A stretch of 64,000 nt of DNA from Bugula neritina (Eukaryota > Bryozoa > Gymnolaemata > Cheilostomatida > Bugulidae). The stretch is from NCBI GenBank assembly GCA_964035545.1, contig OZ037766.1, forward strand, positions 5,433,722-5,497,721, given 5' to 3'. Shown piece by piece: positions 12,232 to 25,700 of the stretch. Every line of letters begins with the position of its first letter. Positions within the stretch are counted from its first letter, which is position 1. A program made the translations under genes and the position numbers. The notes under the pieces are model-generated. The model did not search any database, was not told where the DNA came from, and worked only from the letters and a program-made list of their open reading frames with translations.

Positions 12232-13705
12232 ATGTATACCATATTAGAAATGTTTTTTAAAATAGTACACAATTTACCAGCAATAGAGCTTATGTGACAT
12301 CCAATAAACTCATGTTTTACGCTAGAATAAGAAACCTGATGAAAAATTTTAAAGCTACTGTAATATCAAACATATAAAGAATTGTAATAGTAAAAATATA
12401 CAGTTTCAGCAGCTAACACAAGTACGGATGGCTAGCCATGTTTTACAAATTGCGATATCCTAAAAATAATGTTAATAGTTAAATATAATTAGAACAAAGA
12501 AAATAATAAAACAAAGTAGGGTGTTATTCACATCTAGTTATGAAAACAATACTTTGAAGTATTTGTTTTGATTTCTTACTGCTAGACATGCTACTCCTGT
12601 TGGAGATGAAGAGAATATTCCTTTAGACATCAAGGCATGATTTTTCCTTGAAAACTGTACCAATTGAGATTATGTAACTATGAACATGTTGAAAATATCA
12701 ACATGAATACAGCCTAATACTAAATACAAGATTTTCATGGCAAAATTTCAAAACCTTTCACAACAATGAAAATATTTCAAATAATTATTGTAAAATAATT
12801 TTAAGTTTAATAAAACAATGACAGCATATCTAGAAGCTTTTACAACTCTGTTAACTAAACAAAATATTAATATAATATATTATATTTATAAAATTTGCCA
12901 CTTATAAAAACTACATAACAGAAACTTAAAATCTAAAGCATTAAAACCTACCAACAATAATAATAATCAAAATTTTAGTTTTTAGGCACAGCACTTTATT
13001 TGTAATTTAAAAATCATAGCATAGGTCATAATATGATAACGCAGATTCACCTTGTTATTAATAACTTAAAATAAATAAGTTTATAGCACCTGGTAATTAG
13101 GAATGACATTAGCAAAATACCCTGGTATGATTGAAAAAAATGAGTTTGAGCAACAGTGGCATAAATAAAGATGGGCTAAAGTCAAGTTTCAATAAATACA
13201 AGTTGGACTCAACTTGAAATATTACAATAAATTAAATAACATATTTAATGAAAAAACTGATAAAAAATCTTAACGTTTAATGTAGTATAAAAACTTATAA
13301 CTGAGTGAAACCAAATTTACTGAAAATTCTATCTTATATATATCAATAACGAAACACTGGATTTTATCTGATCATCAACTATATTGAAACTTTTAAAAAT
13401 AATTATCTCAAATTGAGAATAAATTTTAGTTTCTGTCCATAATATAAAAATAAAAGTAAAAATGAAATCAAATATAACAGAGTCAGTATCATGATTGTAT
13501 AATATAACATTCTAAGTATAATATGCATCCATGTGAGGAATGGAAGGAGATTAAAAGTATATTGTATAAGTCATCACCGTGTCTAAAACAAGTGGTATAA
13601 TAAGTAAGCCTGTATAATTGTAAAGTACTTAATATTATAAACTTAATTAAGTAAAAAGACTTAGCACTGGTGAGTAATAGATGGAATGGGAAGTGAAGGT
13701 AACTC
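12232..13705. other. AT-rich spacer between HPS5 3' end and the YQGF-repeat gene
   Basis: Both flanking genes are on the minus strand. A reverse-strand AATAAA (TTTATT near 12987) may end the HPS5 transcript. The promoter and any first exon of the downstream gene should then lie between about 12230 and 12990. I looked for a short signal-peptide exon there ending in the right phase and found only weak candidates, none of which I can support. Confidence 0.4.
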
Positions 13706-16700
13706 CTAAGTTGTAGAAGGACACTGACCGCACACGAAGCTTGAGGACAGACAATGTTGGTGGGTCACATGACCTGAAATATTAAGCAGAAACACTGTCA
13801 CAAATTCTACTTTATAAACTGTTATAATACATATCACTCTCTTTTGTTATTTTAGCCTCCACTTGTAATTAGTATGGCACACAAGCCTATGCAAGTATTA
13901 TTGCGCAATAGTTGTTTACATTTTTAGTCAATTTTTATTGGCTAATGAATAGTGCCTATTCTGCACGAGTCATGCAGTGTGGAATGTGGTAGAATTTTCC
14001 AGACTCATCAATTTAGTATAAAAGCAGGTGCTTTACTTGTAAAAGTAAGTTCATTTTCATAAGTTCAATTTCATAAGTTCATCTGTGCATATCTTGCTGG
14101 AGAAATAAAGTCTACTTATATTCACAACTCTATTTACTCTCAACTGGATTAGCAAGCTGTATGCTACTTGTCTATACACTTCTGACTCGTCACACTGCTA
14201 CCAATAGTTTCGTGACAAACACTATGACTGTAGAGAAACATCGATACAATAAAGACTTTTTGCAATCTATTATTGATACGACTCAGAAATTTGAAACCCT
14301 TTCTAAAATAGTTCAAAATAGCTCACAAAAATATACATTATAATAAACTCGGACTTAATATTTAATTCTACTTGAACTTTTTAACAAACCTGTTTAGCTA
14401 GCAATTTTGAATGCACAAATAACAAGCTGCTAAAATGAGTCTCAATCTACAAATGAGTTGGAAACAGAATTTCTGACCACAATTTAACAGAAAAACTGGG
14501 ACTCCATGGTTAGTATTACGATATTCAGGCTGCCCAAATAAAAGCACAAGAGAGGCTTTATTCCCTGGAAGGATATGAAATATCTAAGATATAAAAACAG
14601 TGTATCATGGCATGCTAGGCAGACTGGCTGAGCATTTTATTTATCAGCCATTCTATTCTATTGATTAGCGGCTATTACTGGATTTAGTGCAAAAACCTAA
14701 TAAACCACAGGAAAATGTCAGAAGATGAATGTTAATGTTCATAGTTCTTCAGTTATGGTTGTATTAGCAACACAGGTAATGGTGTTTTGGCATAAAGTAT
14801 TATAGTAAACATAAAACAAGATCTCTAGAATCACAAGTTTTAACTGAAAAACTGATGTAGAGAGATATTGTATGTCATGAATGATATAATACCTACATTA
14901 ATCAGTAGGGTAAAACCCTTACCACATTGAAAGACGGTGACATCCATTTTATCATGTAGAAGAGGTAATCCACAGTGATAGCACTCAGCATCTAAACTAA
15001 CCGCCCGTCCCCAATGTATGTCTCCATCTGCTACGGTTCTTAGGCTACGATGATGTTTTAGTGAGTTACTCATCTCTAGCAACTGTAATATAATAGTAGT
15101 AATATAGTAATAGTAATAGGAATAATATAGTAATAGAATAGTAATAAAATAGTAATAATAATATAGTAGTATAATAGTAATAATATAGTAATAGTAATAG
15201 TAAGCTATAAAAGAAGATTCTGGTGAATAAACTGCGCAAAGTGTAACCCCACCTCTGTATGTTGTTGGTCTGTGATTGGCTGACCTTCTTTGATCTGTTT
15301 ATAAGCCTGTGCTTCCTTTTCCATGAGTAAATACATCTACAATATAGTAGAGTGAATACATCTACAATATAGTAGAGTAAATACATCTACAATATAGTGA
15401 GAGAAAATACATCTACAATATAGTAGAGTGAATACATCTACAATATAGTAGAGTAAATACATCTACAATATAGTAGAGTAAATACATCTACAATATAGTA
15501 GAGTAAATACATCTACAATATAGTAGTGAATACATCTACAGTATAGTAGAGTGAATACATCTACAATATAGTGAGAGTGAATACATCTACAATATAGTGA
15601 GAGTGAATACATCTACAATATAGTGAGAGTGACTACATCTACAGTATAGTAGAGTAAATACATCTACAGTATAGTAGAGTGAATACATCTACAATATAGT
15701 GAGAGTGAATACATCTACAATATAGTAGAGTGAATACATCTACAATATAGTAGAGTAAATACATCTACAAAATAGTAGAGTGAATACATCTACAATATAG
15801 TAGAGTGAATACATCTACAATATAGTAGAGTGAATACATCTACAATATAGTAGAGTGAATACATTTACAATATAGTAGAGTGAATACATCTACAGTATAG
15901 TAGAGTAAATACATCTACAGTATAGTAGAGTGAATACATCTACAGTATAGTAGAGTGAATACATCTACAATATAGTGAGAATAAATACATCTACAATATA
16001 GTAGAGTAAATACATCTACAGTATAGTAGAGTAAATACATCTACAAAATAGTAGAGTGAATACATCTACAATATAGTAGAGTGAATACATCTACAATATA
16101 GTAGAGTGAATACATCTACAATATAGTAGAGTGAATACATCTACAGTATAGTAGAGTGAATACATCTACAGTATAGTAGAGTGAATACATCTACAATATA
16201 GTAGAGTAAATACATCTACAGTATAGTAGAGTGACTACATCTACAGTATAGTAGAGTGAATACATCTACAATATAGTAGAGTAAATACATCTACAATATA
16301 GTAGAGTGAATACATCTACAGTATAGTAGAGTGAATACATCTACAGTATAGTAGAGTGAATACATCTACAGTATAGTTAGAGTAAATACATCTACAATAT
16401 AGTGAGAGTAAATACATCTACAATATAGTGAGAGTAAATACATCTACAATATAGTAGAGTAAATACATCTACAGTATAGTAGAGTGAATACATCTACAGT
16501 ATAGTAGAGTGACTACATCTACAGTATAGTAGAGTGAATACATCTACAATGTAGTGAGAGTAAATACATCTACAATAATATAGTAGAGTAAATACATCTA
16601 CAGTATAGTAGAGTAAATACAACAACATGCCAACAGAAACAATACCGAAAGCAAAATTCTAATGCATGCCAGAACTAACTGCAGAGAAAAAAATGCTGCC

Positions 16701-19700
16701 AGAAGTTACTTCAAAGTAAACAAATGCTGAATGAACTTACTGCAGGGTGAATATTCTTGTCTGAAGATTGATTTGCCCAGAGAAACTGCTCCATACTGTT
16801 GATGACGTCAGCCACCACTTGGCTGTTAATAAAATACATCAAACATTATCACATAATATATTGTGTTACAGCATGTAGTGTTATAGCACATAGTATTATA
16901 TTATATATATTATACTACGGGACAAAGTATTATATAGAAAATAGTAGTAGATTGCGTATATTATATTACAGCACATAATATTATCATATATGATACTCTA
17001 TTATTTTATAGCATATTACAGCACATAATATTATCATATATGATACTCTATTATTTTATAGCATATTACAGCACATAATATTATCATATATGATACTCTA
17101 TTATTTTATAGCATATTACAGCACATAATATTATCATATATGATACTCTATTATTTTATAGCATATTACAGCACATAATATTATCATATATGATACTCTA
17201 TTATTTTATATTATATTACAGCATATATAGTATTATATAACATGGTATTACACAGCTTTATATTATATTACATCATATAGATTATAAAATATTGAATATA
17301 GTATTATATTATAAAGTACACAACATAGTATTACAGAGTTATGCACGACTGCACTGCAGTGACTAAACTAACCTTGACTTGACCTCAGCATGGTGACTAT
17401 CGGCACATTTACTAAAGAACTTTCTAGAGACAGAGCTGAGAGGAAGTGAGCATTCAGACAGAACTTCAAGACAGAGTAGAGGACCCAACCACTCCACCAC
17501 CAGATCTAAGCAGATGTAAACTTGGGTGCATTACAGACGTTCACACCAAAACATTATAGACAATGTAATAGATCTGTATGAAAATAACATTACAAAATAT
17601 TCACAACTTCATATTGCAGTGTATAACTAAACCCATCCTCAGAAAAGAAGGCGTTATGCTGAGGAGCTTAGTATAAAATAGCACAATACCCATTATTTAT
17701 ATATCGTATCAACAGACCAGCATAGTCTTCCAATATGGCAACATTACATACACTTTCTATTTGCATACCAAATAAAGTTATGTACATTAACTTTTCATTT
17801 TATAGATGTTCAAGTAGAAAGGAAGAAATTTAGACTCGGTACCTGCTAAGGCGTCCCATAGTAAAAGTGGGCAATTCGTGACACGTACCGACCCACACCA
17901 TGTGCAATACACTTGCATACTATCTGGTTCTTCCTGTTTAGCTCTTTGCTCAAATAGAAACAAGCAGTCTTCTTTGGTTGGACAGATATTTCCTAAATTT
18001 ATACGGTAAATAATTATTATATTTTAGTGCCCTGTGCACACTAAATTATAAATGAACAATTAAAATGTTTAGATACATGTACAAAATTCTAATGCAAAAT
18101 ATCCACTTGTACAGAACTAAGCGAAAATAACAGTCTAACCTAAAGCAAGCCTTAGGTCTGCGATATCATCTGAAAGTAATAAGAGACGTATCACATCCTT
18201 CCTTTGATTATCACGAATCTTTTGCTTCAACAATGCTCTGCTCCCACTGAAATAGAATAGGAAAGCTCAGCTTATGTCACACAAAAGTTAAAACTCTAAT
18301 GCAAAGTTGAAAAAATTTATTTTGCTTAAATTATAAAAATAAGAACAAAAGAAAATTTAATATAGAAATAAGTAACAAATGTCTTCATACCCCATCAACA
18401 ACACCGTAGATTTCACAAAGTCTAGATGTCCAAAAACATCGTCTAGCAGAGAAAGAACGTTAGAAGAGAGTGTTTGATGAGTCGTAGAAGAAGGGTTGCT
18501 TGGTAACTCACTGAAACACAGAATAACAAGATATTATCTGTGAAAAAGCGTCAGGTGTTATCTTGGTGTTAGCTTTGAACTAAAAACTTCATTTCCCTGC
18601 CTTTCCAGGTATATATTATATTCAAGTTAAAACTATTATTAATGTTAGACTGTAGACTAAAACCATTAAAAACAAGTTGAGAAAAACAGTATTATTAGAT
18701 AACTTTATTCTAATTATGAGTTCAGTGTGGCAAAAATAACTATGTAATTTTATAACTGCATTTCTGTACCTTGGCATACCACAATCACATTTAGCTTCCT
18801 TATGATGAGACAACTCCCAAACGGACTGCAGTGATTGCAACAAGTACCTCAACACCTGATCATCCTTGAACTTCAAGTACACTAACTTGGACCTGCATTA
18901 GACAACTCAGTACAGAGAACAGTCATAGTATTTTTTTAAATACAAAACAAAATACACTTGACAGTAATTTGACATGTGATTAAAAGTAGCCCAAAACATA
19001 GACGCTAGTACTCCTACATGAGGTGTTAATACTCAAATTAGTGACAACACATCAGCATCTTGTTTGTTCATTTACCGAAATTCAAAGACTTTTTTGCATT
19101 ATTAGCCTGTGCTACTGAGTAAACTGCGTAATGTCAAACAAATCCTTCAGCCAGATAATCCCATACCCTGCTACATTTACAGACAATATACACACCCTGT
19201 ACAGTAGAGCTTACGCGTCTCTTACTAAATTTCCACAACTTCTACTAGTCAATCCAGTAGATGCTGCATGTTATCAACACATTTTAAGATCACCAACAAA
19301 AAAAACAATTTTCTAGTAATTCGGTGTTTACATATTCTGCCAAAGTTATGACGAGCATATTCTGCCTAAATTTTGCAGTGGTGTAGCACCTGTGTGACAG
19401 TGTCACTGCGATGACATCTGCTGTAGTAACTACTACTCAATACATCACCTGTGTGACAGTGTCACTGTGATGACACCTGTTATAGTAACTACTACTCAAT
19501 ACATCACTTGTGTGACAGTGCCACTGTGGCGACACCTGCTATAGTACTACTACTCAATACATCACCTGTGTGACAGTGTCACTGTGGTGACATCTGCTAT
19601 AGTAGCTACTACTCAATACATCACTTGTGTGACAGTGTCACTGTGATGACACCTGCTACATTAACTAATACTCAATACATCACCTGTGTGACAGTGTCAC

Positions 19701-22700
19701 TGTAATAACACCTGCTACATCAACTAATACTCAATACATCACCTGTGTGACACATCTTGATAATCTATCAGAGACTGAGCATATTTAGAGAAGACTTTAT
19801 GAGCCTCTTGACACTCCAAGTCTCCATCTTTGCAAGCGGATTGAAGACAATACATGACATGGAAAGGATGCGTATTTGTGTATGAACACACAGCCACACT
19901 TAGAGCGTCATCAAACTTTTGTTGTCGTATTAATCTAAATATAAAATATGATACCAATTTGAATATTTACATGCGAAAACAATTAACTTAATTCTGATTA
20001 ACTTTAGATAAAAAAATTTCATGAAAAAATATGAAAAGTTGTTTAAATGAAATTCTTTCTCATAAATTTTTATTATTTAACCTGTGAAGTTGAAGATCTG
20101 TCGATTTACCTAGCTTTAAGGTTAAAAGCACTTACTCTCTTTTTGAGTAAAAAACAGCCAACTATCATGTAGAGAGACTATGTGTTGCTACTCGCCAAGG
20201 TGGTGTATCAGACAAACCAGTTTTTGAGTTTTAATTGTGAGAATTTATTACTTAGATTTTTTCAAAATGCTCAACTTTAAACTGAGTTTCATTTAAATGA
20301 TCACTTCAGCGGTTAACTTAAGTAAGTTGATTGGTAAAGTGTTAAGCCTACAGTACTTGCATATTTGCTATATTACGACTAATATACCCAACAATGTACT
20401 TACAGATAAATATACAACCACAGATCTTCTCTGTTGTTCTTCTTCAATATCTGCTGTCGAATATTGCTTTCAGAGAAAAGGGACGGGTGGTAAGCAGACT
20501 TCCATTCTAAACTTTCGCTTTTACTCTCTAAAAATCGGAGAACCAAAGCTAAATTAGTTTACAATTATCTTATTTAAAACCAGCATTCCTAGCAAATAAC
20601 TTATGCCAATTAAATCACAGTAAAATCAGCAGGTAAAGCTGTAGTCTACTACATGTGATATAACTACCTATCAAACAGCTGATAACGACATCCCAAAGTT
20701 CCTTTCTCTCACTCCAGAGTTGCTCTGACAAGGAAGAGCTGGCAGCTGTCTTATACTCTATATGTTTACACAGCAACTCCTTGTCCATTAGAAACCAGAA
20801 CGTGCTTACAAACTGGGCCACCACCCTCACTGTGCAATCAGGGTACACAAGATCTGAAGCAAGCCTATTACTGGACGGATTTTCCAGGTCATTTCCTGCA
20901 GTCAAGTTATCTGACAGGAAATTATCTTGTCCCCGTACATTAAACTCTTTCAACACAGAGTAAGGGTGTGGTGAGTCCGGTCTTTCAATGCTATACGCAT
21001 TCATCACATGACACTGTTTGCGAATCACACACATGGTGGCTAAATATACGCTCTGCAATGTCTGACCTTCACTCATCCGCCAAGGACAAACTTTAGTCAA
21101 GTGTCTCAGAGCTTTACCAGTAGAGCATGCTGCAGACTTAAGATGCTGCTGAGAATGGGTGTAGTCTGAGAGCAAAGTAGCCAAGTGCTGACTCCAATCT
21201 CGAAGGTGGGCATCAACCTCCCCACCCTCTTCGAGTTGTGGGTGCATCAGGCTACAGTATGCACGATCGGTTACATCCAAGTAGAGAGTCAAAGCTGACG
21301 GCATATCTTCGTTCATTAGGATGTCATCATCGCCGATGAAAAACGCATGATGACTCCCGCTGTCTTCACTCAGCTGACCCGCTGGCCCGGCATCGCCATC
21401 TGATAGATTTACATAATTAGGTAAGAAAATGTGTCAAAAAATTTGTAAGATATTTTGTGAAATAATCCATTTTCAATATATCATGTTATATCATATCACA
21501 TCCCTTTAATTCATATCAAAACAGAACAAAATATGGTTTAAAAATAAATTTAACCTGAAGAAATATCTTTGTTAGATAATAGCTTTTCAATAGCAGGCTG
21601 AGAAATTGCCTTCTCCTTGATGCTTGATATTATATTTTTGGCCTGCGAAGAGATCTTTGATAGCCTATTTAAGAAAAATGGTAAAATAATAATTTAAGTA
21701 AAATAAAGACGTTACTTGGCAACTAAACTACCTCAAAATCGGAATGATTTATTACTCTAATAATAGAAATTAGCCATAAATAAAAACCTATAAATGTCTT
21801 CAAATAATGCAAGCCACAGATATTTCAAAGCGGAACAATAGATTCGCAACATTCGACCAACTTACCTTGCATATTGAAGTCTATCAAAAAAAAACAAACA
21901 TACATACATATTTTCTATACTAACTAGAATACAATAAGATTATTATTAGGATAAAAATGATGATCTAAATGAACAATAGACTGACTGCCAGCATATTCTG
22001 ACAAAAACATGTCGAAATAAATTCTAAAAGATGATTTGCTTTAAAATAGTTGAAAAACATGCCTGCTACAACTAGGCATGCTATTTGTATATATGCCACT
22101 TATTACTTTATAAGTTATAAGTGTAGATCATCTAACAATACGCATAACTTATTGCATAATCAGCAAAGCAGTAACCAACCCGTCTTTAACATGATCTTTA
22201 ACTTGGTCAACCACAGTACCAGGAGATGACAACTCTCTTTTGGTTAGCAATATCTTTGGCGAAGGGGAACTTTCTTTAGCTTTAAATGATGAAGTACTGG
22301 AAGTGCTGTGATCTAGAGAGCTGAGGCTACTACGGGAGGGGAGTTGTATAGGTATGGATCTGGAGATCTTATGAAGAACCAAACCATCATCTACAATTGG
22401 AAGAAGTCAGAACTATACTCAGGCTTAGCTGTTATAAGTTATAGTTAATAAAATCACTCCAATTTTTTTCTGGTTCAAATTCACCGATCGTATATAAAGT
22501 AGGGCTAATTTATACCATTAGAAGAGGTACCTTCTTTTTCAGGAGGAAATTCGATGGTGGACGCTCGAATTTTCCCGCTTCTGTTTGATTTCCGCTGAAT
22601 GTTTTCAGAACATTCTTCATTTGGCTCGTAGCTTGACACGCTGGCCACACTTCCTCTCCTACTATAGTCAGCTGGAAAACTCCCAGTACTCCTAGCAGAG

Positions 22701-25700
22701 AGGAAACTATCCACCGACACTAGACTCTTGGAGGAATCTACTCTCTGTAACTCAGACTTCACCTGGAGATGTGATAAGCTGCTGTCAGCTGATTCAGGAG
22801 AACCCTCACCCACAACTGAGCTAACAGTCCCCGCGCTGCCTTGTATATCCGCTGACAAGTTAACATCCTGTACTGGCTGTACAGCTTCACCCAAACTGTT
22901 ATTTTCTGCAAGACTTTTAGCAACCATTCCTTCGGTGCTTGTAGCTTGAGGTGAGACGATACCAACAGCCAGATTAGTGATATCCAACTCCTCTACTGCA
23001 CCCTGACTTACTGCTGTGTAGTGAGAAGGCAACCCACTCATAGAATCGCATGACAGAGAAGTCTCTTTCTCATTGGCTGGTTTAGTCATGAAGTAGGGGT
23101 TTGACCAATCAATACTGCCTGCCTCCTTCGCAGTATTATAGCTGGAATCACTACCAGCACTGAGTGCACCGGTCATACTATTAGCACTGCATAGACTAGT
23201 TACACTGTTACTTCGTAATGAACGACTTGAAGCCACACTGCTAACTGTGTTTGACATTGAACTTCTATCATCTATCGTACTCTGATACTCTGCCCGCTTG
23301 CTACCAAACACTGACATAAACGACTACAATAAAATATATACAATTATCTATATTCTAACAGGTGATCTGTTGTAATTTAAAACACGATGTCTTTATGTTA
23401 CAAGTCAATACCTGGTATAGAGGATCGTGAGGGGAAACAATTTCATGAATCCTAACGAGCAGCATTATGTTTTTCAATACATATTCCTGATTGTCCAGAC
23501 ACAGTTGAATAGCTTCAGAAATAGTGTGTCTGTCTAGCAGACTCTCTATGTGCTCGAAAAGGGTGGCAAGCTCTATGCGCCACGTCCGATCATTGTTCAT
23601 TAGCAGATAGATAGACTTATCTTGGACACAGCAACTGATCACATCTAGAGTAGAAACTGAAAGCTAGCACACACTTTTACTTCAACTGGCCATTGCCACG
23701 GAAAAATAATCTTCTTTTATGAAGTAGGGATAAAATTACGGAGAAACATCATTGAACTTGAATACTAAAAGCAAGAAGAGACATTAGTTTAAAATAATTC
23801 AAAACTAAAAAAATTATTATTTCTGAACAGGTTACTAGCATACAAAATAACCCAACTGAACTAACCAGCGTCTATCTGAGTAGAGATGATAACTCTTGAA
23901 GTCACTGGATCCACAATATATAAAGAACCGTTAACAAGGCTTAACAACAGGTTATCTCTAAAAAAATGAGAGTAGAAAACCATTAAGACACTACTTCAAA
24001 CATTAACGCTATAGTACAGAATTGGATAGAGTAGAAACTAAAAACTAGTGCCTGTGAACTGCTGTTTTCTCTTACATAGCAAAATATATCTGTATATCTG
24101 TATATAATGTATATATCTATTAATATATTAGTACCTGGTAGTGTAAAGATAAGTAAATGAATTTGCTGCAGGTTTCTGGGCGACCCCTGGAGTTGAAGTT
24201 GAACTATTTTCATTAGATTGCCTAAAAACATTTCAACACAATTAGCCAGCTCTATGAGAATTCTGGAGTTTATCTTATAAACAAGAGTTTATGATTGTAA
24301 ATTGACCATAGGATTTGATAAATTAATAATATACACTAAAACTTAGAACTATTACGATAAAAGCTAGCATAGTAGAAAATAATATTTGAATAGCCTAAAA
24401 CATTGTTTATTGTTTTTTCATAAGTTTATCAAAAAGTATAAAGATAGAAGAATTAGTATGTAGCACTTACCAGTTAACAATAGAAGATTGCCTACATTCT
24501 GCCATACTCTGCTTGAAATTCAAAGTAGTTAAGACTTTGCCTTCTGTATTTGCTCTCCATAATCTAAAGCCTGGCCTGGCACAGTAACATTCTAGTTGAC
24601 CTGATGTAAAATTGGAAACACAGTCTTCGCTTTTAGACACAACTGGTAAAAGTACAGCCCCATAGAGGCCGTGGCGAGGTTTGGTTCCCACATCACTAAA
24701 GGTTTTCCTGCAAAACAGTGAAAATTTCTCAAACAACTGATCCCAAAACAGGTGGATCAGATTGTAAAATGGAAAAATTTCATGTTCATTTGATTATAAC
24801 TTTATATTCATTTGATTATAACTTCATATCCATTTCATTATAACTTTATATTCATTTTATTATAACTTTATATATTCATTTGACTATAACCAAAACCAGA
24901 AACAAAACAATTAAAAACAGAACTAACTTTCTGTTTCTTATTCCAGAAATACAATATAGTGTTATGAACGAAATACAAACAGTGAAATTGAGCCGAGTTT
25001 AAAAAGCCAAAACAATAAATATCCTATTTTTGATCACAACTGATCTTTGCCAGGTTTCGTATGATGAAAATCTAAAGTTAATTATTTATCAACAACTGTT
25101 AAATCTCCACATAACTTTTTATATTTAACTTATACTACTTAAGATTGAGGTGAAAACCCATTAGCTAACCTCTCTGTGCAATAGAGAACACACTTGGTCA
25201 ATGTAGAAGCCAACAATACAGTGTCTCTAAAGTGTAACTGTACAATGCAACTGTCTAGCGTACATAACTTTACAGTTCTAGGAATTACCTACAAAACACC
25301 ATACAGAGCATTATTATAACCAAATATTTTCCTACCGACAGCCAAGAACTTATAGTTGAAATAGCCCAGTGATATGAGTTACCATCAGTGAAGTTGGAAG
25401 ATGCAAACATACTCAAAATACTAATCATGTTTTTGAGCCCTTTTTAAACTGCACTTAATATTTCCAATAAAGCTGTATATTGCTGTGATAACTGAAGTTG
25501 AAATGAACCGAACTGCTGCAAGACTTCCTTCTCCGCATACAGCAGAAAAAAACTTCCCATACCTACTAAAGGCCTGGTCTCACGATCGTGAAAATCACAC
25601 AAAATCGCGTGACGATTTTCGTGAGTTATCCTCTTGTTTTGACCAGCCACACACTCGTCGAAAAACACATAATAAATAGTCCGTGAATGAGTCTTGCACG

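Noticed and set aside
12584-12740. Candidate signal-peptide exons for the YQGF-repeat gene (MSKGIFSSSP... and MKILYLVLGC... on the minus strand)
   Set aside because: The first ends in the wrong phase. The second needs a weak donor to reach the right phase. Neither can be supported without transcript data.
15066-15386. 106-codon minus-strand frame rich in Tyr and Leu
   Set aside because: Mostly translation of the aatagt low-complexity tract and the minisatellite. The real exon 15336-15253 is in another frame.
15338-16622. Regular 25-bp repeats that look at first like a CRISPR array
   Set aside because: Units are contiguous with no unique spacers, the genome is animal, and the unit equals an exon-intron border of HPS5.
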